The notes beneath the pieces were generated by a model. It saw only the letters and a list, made by a program, of their open reading frames with translations, did no database searches and had not been told where the DNA came from. A DNA stretch of 64,000 bases from Romanomermis culicivorax (taxonomy: Eukaryota; Nematoda; Enoplea; Mermithida; Mermithidae): contig CAWUHX010000352.1 in NCBI GenBank assembly GCA_963922205.1, forward strand, positions 186,001 through 250,000, in the 5' to 3' direction. The position numbers and the translations under genes are program-made. Positions 49,501 through 56,700 of the stretch are shown piece after piece (the first letter of the stretch is position 1; each line of letters starts with the position of its first letter).

Positions 49501-52112
49501 GCGCCGGCCGGTACCGCGCGGCGCCGCACGGCGCCGGTTGTTCCATTCATACTAAAAAGCGGCGCCGGCCGGCGCCGCGCGGTGCCGCCTTTGAAGTATG
49601 AATAGGTTTTTGTAATTTTTGCGGCGCCGCGCGGCGCCCTATCAGGTTTCAACTAAACCAATACACATTTTTTGAGAAGAGCAAAATCCAAAAGTAAAAA
49701 AGCGGCGCCGTACGGCGCCGCACGGTGCCGCGCGGCGAAGTATGACAAGCCACCGCACGGTACCGCGCGGCGCCGGCCGGCACCGCCTGTTAGTATGAAT
49801 AGGACAACCGGCGCCGCGCGGCGCCGGCCGGTACCGCGCGGCGCCGTGCGGTGAAGTATGACAGGGCCTTAAGTCATAAAAAACCCGTTTATTTAAAATT
49901 TTGAACTATAAATTCAACTTTAATTGAATGTAGAACATGATCGTCGACTGAACGTAGCATCGACCAAAGTTCTATGATGCATGGAAGAAGTTTGATTATC
50001 TGGAGTTAGAAGCCAGGGATGATGGTCAAATCGATCAACTGTCAGTTATTCGCTCGATATCTTACCTTGACAAACGTAGGAGGCCGGACTCTCTCCTGGG
50101 TGTACCCTTGCAGTGAGGCAAATCGTCTTTTTGTTTCTAAAGTCGTGGCAGTTACTCCAATCCGTGATCGTTAGCAAATCGATCGATTTTTTCTTCTAAA
50201 CACCGTTATTTTTGGTACGAATATATCTGATTGTTGATGAACAAAACATACCGCTGTATATCCAATGCAGGTCCTACAAAAATGCATGAAATTCTTGTTT
50301 TGGATTCTCGTCAAATAATCATTCAAGTCGGAATGAGTGAACGGATAATTAAAAGCAAAGTGATGTAAATTTCGGGCCTCGGGGAATGAGCATTTGAAAG
50401 TTAGGATACGATTGCCGTTGTGGCGATCCGATCGCCTGTATTTAATGCAATGTTTGGGCATTCGCCTCCTAAAGAAAATAGCGTGCTTAGTTAATTGCAG
50501 CAGGTGATCCTGGTAAACGTTGGTACAGCAATTATCTGACGTAAACGTGAGTTTGGTAGTCATATTTCTTATAACGGATATTTGATTTCCTTTCAACAAC
50601 AGGGCATGGTAATGTTGATAAAGTATGGTAATGTTGTTGGCAAAAAGTTTTTGAACTTCTGCATTTTGATTTCTGTGGTAATTTGTTGTTGCAAATTAAA
50701 GAAAAACATGAAAATACCTCTTAGTTCTACTTGCCATATTAAGGTTTTTTAGAAGGCAAGGTCGGTCGTCATTCAGTCTTTACGCTTTTGCAAGTGAAAA
50801 ACCTGCAATTAACGTGGACATCTCTTTTCTCTCAAGTTAGGTCTATCTACAACGGTCAATTTGAGAAAAGAGATGTCCGCCCGTGTAGATTGGTTTTTTC
50901 TCTGCCTGAGCATCTTTTTGTATTCCAAGTCTTATTTAGAAAAAATTGATTATAGTTATCATAGTGTGCTTTTATGATAGGCTTGTATATTAAAAATGGC
51001 GAAAGTAGATACAGTCCCTAAAATCTCACCGAAAACTTTCTTCTGTAATTTTTTTACCCCGGAATTGCAAAGTACTAGTTGAGTTGCTCACATATTTTCA
51101 CCCTCAAATGATGTTCGGTTGAGTAAAAGAACAAAAATGTGAAGGAATACTTGCCACCACATCAACATACTTTGTCCCATCAGAACTAAATAAAAATTAA
51201 AATTATCATCATGTCAATCAAATGTTGCAAATTTTGATGCAAGGCACTGTTATTTTATGGTAATTTTGTTATTCAACGTTACTCCAAAAGAACTTCCGGA
51301 TTTTATTAAGATTTTTATCTTTTCGATGTGGGTTTACGAATTTTTTAGAATACATATGATGCGCCTACCATTCTGGCTGCGTTTCGGACTTGTGCACAGG
51401 TGACAGGCCGCGTTTGTACAGTAGCCTGACCTTACTGAAGTTAACCACGTGGAATGTTACATTCTAAAAAGTAAAAGTTTATGACCGATTAAACCTCACA
51501 ACATCGGGTGACTATAAGTGACAAATAATCGTTTGAAATCATATTGATTCGGTGGTCAGTTTTCCAAGTCGCTGATGATGTCTCAACTCGGCTACTATTT
51601 TTTATACAAAAATTCAGTCGTTGCTTTTTCCCGTTCATATGATGTATAGTCACATAGTATCATTTCAGCCAATGTTAGTTACATTATCAAAGCGTAGTTC
51701 AAATTCTTTTGAGCATGAATAACAAAGTTCATTACACTGAATTAGCTTAGGATCTGTGGCAGCTTTCTACCTCGTTGTCAACTGTTTTCCCCACCATTTT
51801 GTGGAAATTTTGCAAGAGCGTACCTCGATCGGTAACGAATTTTCTACCGAGAAATAAAACCACACTCTTTGCTTATTGTTGTTTACGTCTTCTCTGATAT
51901 ACAGATCATACTCTGTTTCCGAAAGCCGTTTAGCTCTTGATAAGTTACCTAGAAATAACTTTTTTAGCTCATCTTTACAAGGACAAGAAAAATTGATCCA
52001 AAATACCTGAATCGAAATTAGCATCAAAGATAAGCTGGTCATCATTGGGTGCACTGTCAACTTCAGCTGGCGATCTGCTTACGTTAACAGGAATTGGAGA
52101 GCAACTAGACAT
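37516..52112 (-). CDS. AGBL4: Cytosolic carboxypeptidase, CCP6/AGBL4-like (M14 deglutamylase)
   Basis: Ten minus-strand exons with matching phases: 52112-52007, 51948-51824, 51463-51369, 50468-50252, 50195-50066, 39169-39052, 38999-38885, 38833-38634, 37921-37806 and 37736-37516, giving 480 residues (human CCP6 about 500). The CCP N-terminal domain covers about 30-170 (LIFDANFDSG-NLS, EYDLYIRED, FHVVNFSK, FAFNYPFTHSDL). The M14 catalytic domain follows: zinc ligands His213 and Glu216 (ARVHPGESPASY) and His312 (FIDVHAHC), substrate-binding MLNPDG (252-257) and LNRQW (Arg274), catalytic Glu385 (CYTLEVSV). All key residues are present. The family removes glutamates from polyglutamylated tubulin and other proteins in the cytosol and cilia. 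Introns range from 51 nt to 10.9 kb; the largest holds a Gypsy element and a GC-rich foldback. Start chosen at the first ATG leading into LIFDANFDSG. Confidence 0.93.
39386..39389. repeat. Target-site duplication, left copy
   Basis: AAAT directly before the 5' LTR, repeated as AAAT at 48669-48672 directly after the 3' LTR. Four bases is normal for Ty3/Gypsy integrases. Confidence 0.85.
39390..40280 (+). repeat. 5' LTR
   Basis: 891 bp, TGTAACG at the left and CGTTACA at the right (perfect 7 bp inverted ends). By eye it differs from the 3' LTR by eight substitutions and no length change. Short minus-strand frames repeated in both LTRs are not genes. Confidence 0.93.
39985..39992 (+). promoter_or_regulatory. 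TATA box in the 5' LTR
   Basis: TATAAAAG, followed about 30 nt later by the likely transcription start (about 40015-40025). No ATG occurs between there and the gag start at 40524. The same box is at 48373-48380 in the 3' LTR. Confidence 0.65.
40286..40298 (+). promoter_or_regulatory. Candidate primer-binding site
   Basis: TGGTGACCGTACC, 5 nt after the LTR. It starts with TGG as expected for pairing with a tRNA 3' CCA. I cannot assign the tRNA. Confidence 0.6.
40524..42302 (+). CDS. gag: Gag polyprotein of the Gypsy element
   Basis: 593 codons with the stop, from the first ATG downstream of the LTR promoter. The open frame extends further left into the LTR but without an ATG. A capsid-like retrotransposon-gag domain (FTGGVTQHFGEWNKRLEQFM through HQQFLRERK.., DLEHLATLAYPNF) is followed by a Gln-rich linker and four consecutive CCHC zinc knuckles (CFQCGQIGHVARNC, CEICFRNNHSTRDC, CIHCSQTGHRSDNC, CFLCKQRGHTSRYC). 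The C-terminal 130 residues are Pro-rich. The role is particle assembly and RNA packaging. The last 163 nt overlap the env frame in the -1 register. Many Gypsy elements have one or two knuckles; four is unusual. Confidence 0.9.
   Translation: MTHQMQDHLGEIVREQINDLFSEHFRTLRTQLNQNTVNPTLIDDLRTANIRNNMANNFYAKPTVFTGGVTQHFGEWNKRLEQFMALQGMKDTDVQLKLACLEIHLGGAALTKFKSLANSENPPHTYEQYKVALQAFFPNNRDNELHQQFLRERKQKRSETVTEFLFDLEHLATLAYPNFNTDAREMIIKPLFVEGMQNEIREAIKYRRFATLKEMSDEAAYIEQQILRNELKSNVLPFIPPKPEPIFSLTKNTDQQDLLHQLEQQVKDLQLQIKQKPQPPQQSSYNNFSNNTFSRNNAYTNNTTPRQPTCFQCGQIGHVARNCKSVGTRKSCEICFRNNHSTRDCKSRCIHCSQTGHRSDNCLSKPYSNFQCFLCKQRGHTSRYCPNQQSRNIQNCIEYRQPQTLMDIDDPAFYSKLPAITNGPQTTLGTIMPNTHRRSDEYVLDLDVPDWCAMSPPPTPEAAKIEKSPPTIPVGYKIPRKQDTTPPNAPETPSKTGHNLLSLLHGLTPEPYQFRPRQTLLPTPISKQVQTPSHNSTSKVLQNVQIANQPPPQPKTEQHQEPPRQIEQSEKHSTPPPPLKHYIGHCIVYFYV
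42278..43687 (+). CDS. env: Env-like glycoprotein ectodomain frame
   Basis: The frame is open from 42140; the hydrophobic signal-like stretch (LYCIFLCIIIPTSCSA) starts at a TTG (42278) and lies before the first ATG (42335). Translation therefore needs a -1 frameshift from gag, a spliced leader or non-AUG initiation. I see no standard slippery heptamer in the overlap. The product is Cys-rich, with about eight N-glycosylation sequons (e.g. NLT, NET, NQT, NNT), and would be a secreted or surface protein mediating entry. No membrane anchor occurs before the TAA at 43685-43687. An anchor and stem-like segment follow in the same frame in the next ORF. The viral glycoprotein family is not certain; a class III (gB-like, chuvirus-type) relation is my best guess. 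The stop may be a mutation or a programmed readthrough site. Confidence 0.7.
   Translation: MYCIFLCIIIPTSCSAQFQMCGTSLSGHSVSIPKLVSCMPPSTVDKPVQTFGKIYIPSTKPHITDTYKCSVRKRKICTNTGFFGSKGIVFDQTEMQNLTAHVCKAVVIDKEHNGQKLYETQPGFWSTNNSLSEEYTWCCADHCTSVTNVIIEIGQIASWNGKSMTGTLGDLGSCKPTSGHCVTADGSIIWNETAFENLCPFEYKNTHPIKLTPTHMIIEELQGAFSVKNTLFSNPNCPEIQDSILTEQGIIVQLDKSTPHGNAFLTPKTNKTHTTLYDFDDFEPINPKLNYLADKIQEFKIQNFKNVWSELCRQAQHHLDLVWQILRLDATLGACAFLQRTDIIAEFTGEALTVWPCKQVNASKVFYNRKINQTCYKLLPILVGTELMFLNPGGNDLTPFSQTVDCHHMHVALYKQNNTWVSETGSPHVTNLPLEIVWNQNFSLFHFNTPAIFHDQLATISTNLLFLKQ
43748..47737 (+). CDS. pol: Membrane anchor fused to Pol (PR-RT-RH-IN)
   Basis: 1329 residues from ATG 43748. Residues 1-50 are a Gly/Thr-rich stem-like region, 54-76 a transmembrane segment (LAVITVVIAGVFYSFLVL) and 77-110 a basic tail. 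Aspartic protease: IDTGAVYSLID, Asp183. Reverse transcriptase: LCIDFRGLN (509), LDQSNAYYSI (546), LPFGLTNAP (579), YLDD (609-612). RNase H: TDAS (757), ELETLA (798), HTDH (823). Integrase: HHCC finger with C1011/C1014, then Asp1043, Asp1103 and Glu1139 (D-x35-E). No chromodomain seen at the C-terminus. All catalytic residues are present. A transmembrane segment ahead of the protease is not normal for Pol; it most likely is the anchor of the upstream env. Confidence 0.95.
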   Translation: MSLNSDTVYNMISGTGQALGNTLSGAGQGIEHVITGTTQSLTDGLNNLLKGPLQIIINLAVITVVIAGVFYSFLVLRKYFPSPKRHATNEHAYEIPSNNRHLHETIPPSFGHALLELANRRGVQTQQKYVLVDIDTPRTPAIELINQIHQSASNKPPQNVPEKHTPHIPITLNGKLMTKGMIDTGAVYSLIDSRIAQILQLDMKPPLVQAKAANNLPIHFVGTTFVTVTAQTIQETIMVHVQKDCTADILLGKNFLSRFSEYTINNQKSQVKFGNVILPCDGLEYSPLSTRGGTYLDEKLELPPRTVTEFTVPLPKSYLQVKQLEFTPKPKQNPKVHFAACISENQNSRIRISVLNTQETAQILYPGTCIGTVSCYIPKQNTPANVTPSTQNQPNHFDTFTWLKENVNLTSSDLTEAEKTQLLRALSKYPTLYAKSKMDVGRTTLVSHTIDTNGSQPVRRQLYRTSPKEKQIIQAEVEQLAKAGVISQSNSPWCTNTVLVPKKDGGHRLCIDFRGLNKVTKKDTYPLPRIDEILDTLHGMKYFTSLDQSNAYYSIPIAQADREKTAFNCSAGRYQFNYLPFGLTNAPATFQRLMDVILSGLQWNTCLVYLDDVLVFADSHAQMLERLDTILARFSQAGLKLNIQKCKFCQPQVQYLGHVISQQGISPDPHKVQAIYDIPTPKSSKEVKSFLGLPSYYRRFIPNCSQVSSPLTSLLKKNSEFSWGPEQQNAFTKLKELLIHAPILQHPDFTKPFILQTDASKLGIGAILSQLDSKGQDRPIAFGSRTLKPAERNYPITELETLAVVEFVKYFRPYLFQQHVIVHTDHTAVQAVLQKENPSPRIARWGLALSGIQLDIRPKKGTANRNADAVSRFPSQTAKQSFDIEQLETRPEISTINSVLETEATEQEEQQKNFAELQRTDPTVKSILAKIAQKHPLTLIKFAVHQNILFRIVDKQAKLYIPKSQVQHLIASHHDSKFKGHFAARKTLHLLKQKYFWPQMSRDIKHYCKTCHPCQTQKALRHKVHANLVPIQPTGPFDRVGVDCMGLLPLTEDGNRFIVVFIDYFTKYVEAFPTPDITAATIAKLFVTKIVCCHGSPKIIHCDRGTDFVSDLFSRITSLCNTQKIHTTPYHPIANGEVERCNQTLATRIRMYINSNHTDWDTYLPYAVFSINIHKNDSTSYPPFELLYGRQANLPSDAALNFLPTSYMVDLDDYALRVKSHFTEALSTMQKSLQKAQAHYTRQYNKHAQNIHYKAGDLILYKNHSCKQGLTPKFLPRQNGPYTVTNFMYPNVTLKHPHKNITFTVHVNETTPFYPRKAANESTPNPPQP
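47765..47777 (+). promoter_or_regulatory. Polypurine tract
   Basis: GGAAGGAGGGAAA directly abutting the 3' LTR, the expected primer for plus-strand DNA synthesis. Confidence 0.9.
47778..48668 (+). repeat. 3' LTR
   Basis: 891 bp, same length as the 5' LTR. Differences seen include TGTAATG for TGTAACG at the start, AACGATG for AAGGATG, and CTTGAATCG for CTTGTATCG after the TATA box. Followed by the AAAT duplication at 48669-48672. Confidence 0.93.
49474..49872. mobile_element. GC-rich foldback element
   Basis: TAAGGCCCTGTCATACTTCA at 49474 is mirrored by TGAAGTATGACAGGGCCTTA at 49853-49872. The interior is built almost wholly of GGCGCC, CCGGCCGG, GGTACC and CGCG palindromes, with internal TTCATACTAAAAAGCGG / GTTAGTATGAA and GAAGTATGA words in alternating orientation. 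It is an island of extreme GC in AT-rich DNA within intron 5 of CCP6. No protein is encoded. Best read as a foldback or MITE-type transposon; the inverted similarity weakly continues a little outside. Confidence 0.75.
50814..50880. other. Strong intronic hairpin
   Basis: GGACATCTCTTTTCT-CTCAA (50816-50835) pairs with TTGAGAAAAGAGATGTCC (50861-50878) except for a 2 nt bulge, around a 25 nt loop, in intron 3 of CCP6. Size and pairing suit a microRNA precursor. A small foldback repeat is the alternative. Confidence 0.55.
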
Positions 52113-52368
52113 GATGCAATATACGAGAATCCAAATGAAAAATATCTAATGAATGATACTAGAACGTCATTTCGGCTTCACCCATATATTCTGAAAATCC
52201 ATAAACTGTAGCTACAACGCAAGCTATTGATTTTGTACTTAGAACTTCCCTTTATAGACTAGGAGTTCTTTGTATGTATCGTTTGCTTCTTATTCCTCGA
52301 CAGCGATAAATATGATTTTTCTGGTATATACGGTGATCCAGTAGAAAAATGAGAAAAATTTCTCATTT

Positions 52369-52745
52369 CAAAAGCAAAAGCAAAAGCAAAAGCTAACGCA
52401 AAAGCAAAAGCAAAAGCAAAAGCAAAAGCAAAAGCAAAAGCAAAAGCAGAAGCAGAAGCAAAAGCAAAAGCAAAAGCAAAAGCAAAAGCAAAAGCAAAAG
52501 CAAAAGCAAAAGCAAAAGCAAAAGCAAAAGCAAAAGCAAGAGCAAAAGCAAAAGCAAAAGCAAAAGCAAAAGCAAAAGCAAAAGCAAAAGCAAAAGCAAA
52601 AGCAAAAGCAAAAGCAGAAGCAAAAGCAAAAGCAAAAGCAAAAGCAAAAGCAAAAGCAAAAGCAAAAGCAAAAGCAAAAGCAAAAGCAAAAGCAAATGCA
52701 AAGCTAAAACCAAAACCAAAATCAAAAGCAAAAGCAAAAGTAAAA
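52369..52745. repeat. (GCAAAA)n microsatellite
   Basis: About 60 near-perfect hexamers AAAGCA with a few GAAGCA, AGAGCA and AATGCA variants. All frames are open because of the 6 bp period, so the minus-strand poly-leucine frame is not a gene. It lies about 260 bp upstream of the CCP6 start and 1 kb from troponin T. Confidence 0.95.
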
Positions 52746-52814
52746 GTACAAACAGAAAAAGAAACAGAAAAAGAGAAAATTAGAGCCCTAATCAGAAGTA
52801 AAAAATCCTGATTT

Positions 52815-52975
52815 TTGTTGGCGATAGTCGGCGACAGTTGGCAACGGTCGGCGACAGTTGGCGAAAGTCGGCGACTGCACTTCTGAAGGTCTATGTAATA
52901 AATGTGTAATTTATTACACAGACCTTCAGAAGTCTATGTAATAAAAGCAAGGTCTATGTAATAAATGTGCCAGCA
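52815..52975. repeat. Short tandem repeat plus inverted repeat
   Basis: Five to six units of about 10 bp (GGCGACAGTT / GGCGATAGTC) at 52819-52875, followed by AAGGTCTATGTAATAAATGT, its near-complement ending ACAGACCTTC, and two further direct copies of GTCTATGTAATAAA. The rest of the spacer up to 53744 shows nothing recognisable. Confidence 0.6.
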
Positions 52976-53764
52976 TTTATCACTCTTTATTTTATCTATT
53001 GTCTTACGAATTTTTCCTTTAAAAAGTTTTTCTGCACTGCTATTGCCGTCAAATTTTTGGCACTCAACATAAATTAATCACTTTTTTATTTGTCCGATAG
53101 AATTTGCGTCTATAAAGAAAAATGATTACTCCAGAGAGAAATAAGAAAATTTTACAAAAAAAATTTGCATGGCAAAAACTACCTGAAATTGAAAATTTTT
53201 CAAATGTAGCGAATGACACTAAATTTTCGCAGCGAATTTTCAACTCGGAAAGAAAGTTTTTTGTCTGCTGTTTACTTTTTTGAATTTTTAGTGCACAAAC
53301 TCGAATTTTTACCAAGCGCAAGAAACCGGACAGCTTCGAAAATGTTACTACTAAGGTAAGCTCTTATTGGAGTAAGCGGCGTTTTGTTAGAATTTCAGAA
53401 AATTTGGTGAATATGCTCCCTGCCGAATTTTTCAAAAACAAGTTATTCGTGCCTGATGATGCTAGAATCTTCTATCCCCTCTTCTAGCCCCCGAAAGCTA
53501 AAGTATCATTTGAACAAGGTGTACCGGTTTTTTCTGTGTATTTTGAAAATATATACAAATAAAATGCCAGATGACGCTTAGTCCTTTAAGCAGTTTCGGT
53601 GGTAAGCACTAATCGTTCTGCTACCTGGTCGGGGGGATAAAATTCTTAGAAAATTCTAGAATTTATCAGTTTCATTCTTTTTCTTCCACTTTTGTCCATT
53701 TTAGGAGCGGCGCTTTTGAGTTGATTGTTATTATTTCCATACAGCAATAAGCTTGCAATCGACA

Positions 53765-56700
53765 ATGTCCGACGCAGAAGCCGACGTCGAATAGTAAGAC
53801 ATTGACGTGATCTAGTATATGTTGAATTTAGTTGACACGGAACTCTTCTGAGTAATGTACAGTATTTGGTCGTGTAAAAGATCTTTCATATTAATGGCAT
53901 CATTTGACACAAGCAGCAAGACTCAATAGAACCCGTCTCGCACCAAAAATAGCATTAAAGTCAACTAATTATTATGTTCTATGTTAAACTTCTGAAGTCA
54001 ATTGTCTGCGAAACAATGATAGAATCCGCCTCCGCCAAAAATCTGAAAAAAAGTTGAAATCCGCGGATTTAATTATAAACAGTATAATACATTATGGTAA
54101 GCAAGTAAAAATTTAATATGTTTGGAAAATTTTCGATTTGTGCAAAAAAAAGAAAAATGATGTAGGACCTACTGGCTTTTGTTTCCTGCCCCGAAAAATG
54201 ACATTTTGACACTTGCAGGATAATTCAACATCTTTGAAAATGATCGTCACGGGACTTGCAAATACCCTTGTAAAAATATTCGCTACAGCCATGAAAAAAC
54301 AAGTGCAGCTATGGTTTTTTAAAAAGTGTTATTTTCGTATGTCATCTTAAATCGACGAAGATTCGTATTAAACCTTATATTGCCATTTACTTTAATTTTT
54401 ATTGATGAAAATTTCAAGCTTTAGGACTACAAATATACACTATAAAATTATAGTAAAGTTATAACATTCTTTTGAAAAATACAGATATTACGAAATTTTG
54501 TTTTTTTTAGCGAAGAGGAAGAAGCCGAAGAAACCCCGCGGTACTGAGCCAAAATCTTTTCCTATTTATAAATGCTCTTACATTTCTATTTTCAGACAAG
54601 AAAAGCCCAAGTAAAACTGATATTTTGAGACAATCATGTGATGATTTATAATTATTCCTTCGAACTTGATAGACCAAAATTGTCGAAAAGAGAAGAATCT
54701 GAACGGCAAAAATCGGAAGCCGAAGCTATCATGCTGGTATCGTAGAACTTTGGCTTTATTATACAATATTAACTGCGATTTTGATTCAGGCTCAAAAGAA
54801 AAAACACGAGGAAGAAGAAGTTCAAAAATTGAAAGAATACGAAGAACAACGCAGAATACAACGGGAAAAGGAAGAAGAAGAGTTGAGACAGTTGAAGGAA
54901 AAGCAAGTAATGAAATATGTTTTTAGAAAATGTCATCAGCAAGTAGACTATCGGAGATGGCCATTGAATAACGCTATTCAGAGGCAAATAATTGACATCA
55001 AGCACATCAGTGTAAATTGTTGTGTAATTTTTGAATTTGATCTTTTTCAACATTGACCGATCTTTTTACTAAAGAAATGTGGAACTTGCAATTACATTCA
55101 GTCAACAGATAGTTCTTAGAATGTGGATATCATGCTGACAGTAAAAATTTGTCCTCCGGAATATGCGGCAAGTTGTGGTCCTCTAGGATTTCTAACAAAT
55201 TACCATATACTTTCTACATCAAAATTGACGGAAAGACGATTTCAAACAACTACAAGAAAGGATCTTGCTGACGTCACTGCGACTTTCTCCAAGCTACAGT
55301 ATACTTTTTGTCTAAAAATTGTAGGAAAGACGGCGCCAAGAACGCGAAGAAGAGGAACGCGTGTTCGCCGAAAAACGTCGCGAAGACGAAGAAAAACGGC
55401 GTCGCGAGGAAGAAGAACGTAAGAAGAAGGCTGACGAAGAAAAACGCAAGAAAGAAGAGGAGAAGAAGAAAAAGGCGGCTATGATGGCCGGCTTGAAATC
55501 CACCGGCGTCACTATTGAAATTCAAAAACGGGAAGGCAATGTGGACAAGATCAGTAAATTCGGCAACATCGTGAAGGCCAAAGCCGAAATGGGGTTGACC
55601 AGAGAACAACACGAAGAGCAAAAAAGAAAACATTTACAGGACGTGGTTAAAGATTTGAGGGTCGACAATTTGGACGTCGGGGTGAGGATATAGATATTAG
55701 AAAAAAATATAAAAATGAACTTCGTACAGTCTCTTTAAGTAAAAACCAAATGGTCCAGGTTTTATTTTTCAAGTATCTACCTGCCGTGATTTTAATATGT
55801 GTAGAAGGTGTAGCTACAGTAAAAACAATGTATCAGGCTTCAAGAAATTACTGATCAATATTTTAGCTGAATTTAAACTGTGATAAAATTATTCGAGGAA
55901 GCTGACATGCTATATAATTGATTACTTAAACATCATAGCGAATTATAAATCACGTAGCCTGTTTTTACCGCTCGTAAAAATTGCGCAAATCATGTACTGT
56001 TTCATATTTTCGCACTAAACTATACTTCAGTACAGCCTCGAATTTGCATGATAAGCAAACCGTCTAGAATTTTTTTGTGCAAAAGATCTACGGACATTAG
56101 AAGCTTATCGCGCAATATATTACGAAGACAGTACCTTTTTGGTCATTTTTGGTTTACACATGAAAAGTTTATTAAACATGTTTACTAAGTCAATCAAAAC
56201 CTAGCTCTTAACAATTTTATTGGAAATTTTATTTCTTATAGGAGGTTTTTGACGTCAGGTTCCATATTTCAAAATACGAGTAAAATTTTCATATAAGAAA
56301 TCGGAGTAGTTCTGCCATTTTGAATCCAGAAACGTCCGGTCTAATCAATGGCGTAACAAATGAAGGTCCGACGCCTCCGAAGCTATGAATTCTCAGTTTG
56401 ATTGACTCTTTGATCAGATCGGTATCAAATCAGAACCACCTAATCAGTATCAGGTGTTTAATTTTTTATCTGTTATAGCATGGATACGACAGTCATTCAG
56501 CAAATGAAATACCAAATTTCAAATGTTCTGATCACAATACCTTATAGTTGAGTTATTCTGAAATATAAGGTATCAAAAAGCAAAGAAATATTAGCACACA
56601 ATGCAGATTTATCATCTGCTTACGCTGAAGCCCTTTTGAATAGAAATGTACCATGCTCTTACACAATAACATTTATGGTATTTGGTTTTAATGCTTACTG

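Noticed and set aside
52393-52737. 114-residue poly-leucine reading frame on the minus strand
   Set aside because: It is the minus-strand reading of the GCAAAA microsatellite; a 6 bp period keeps every frame open.
55274-55633. 119-residue Phe/Leu-rich minus-strand frame
   Set aside because: Antisense shadow of the Glu/Lys-rich coiled-coil exon of troponin T.
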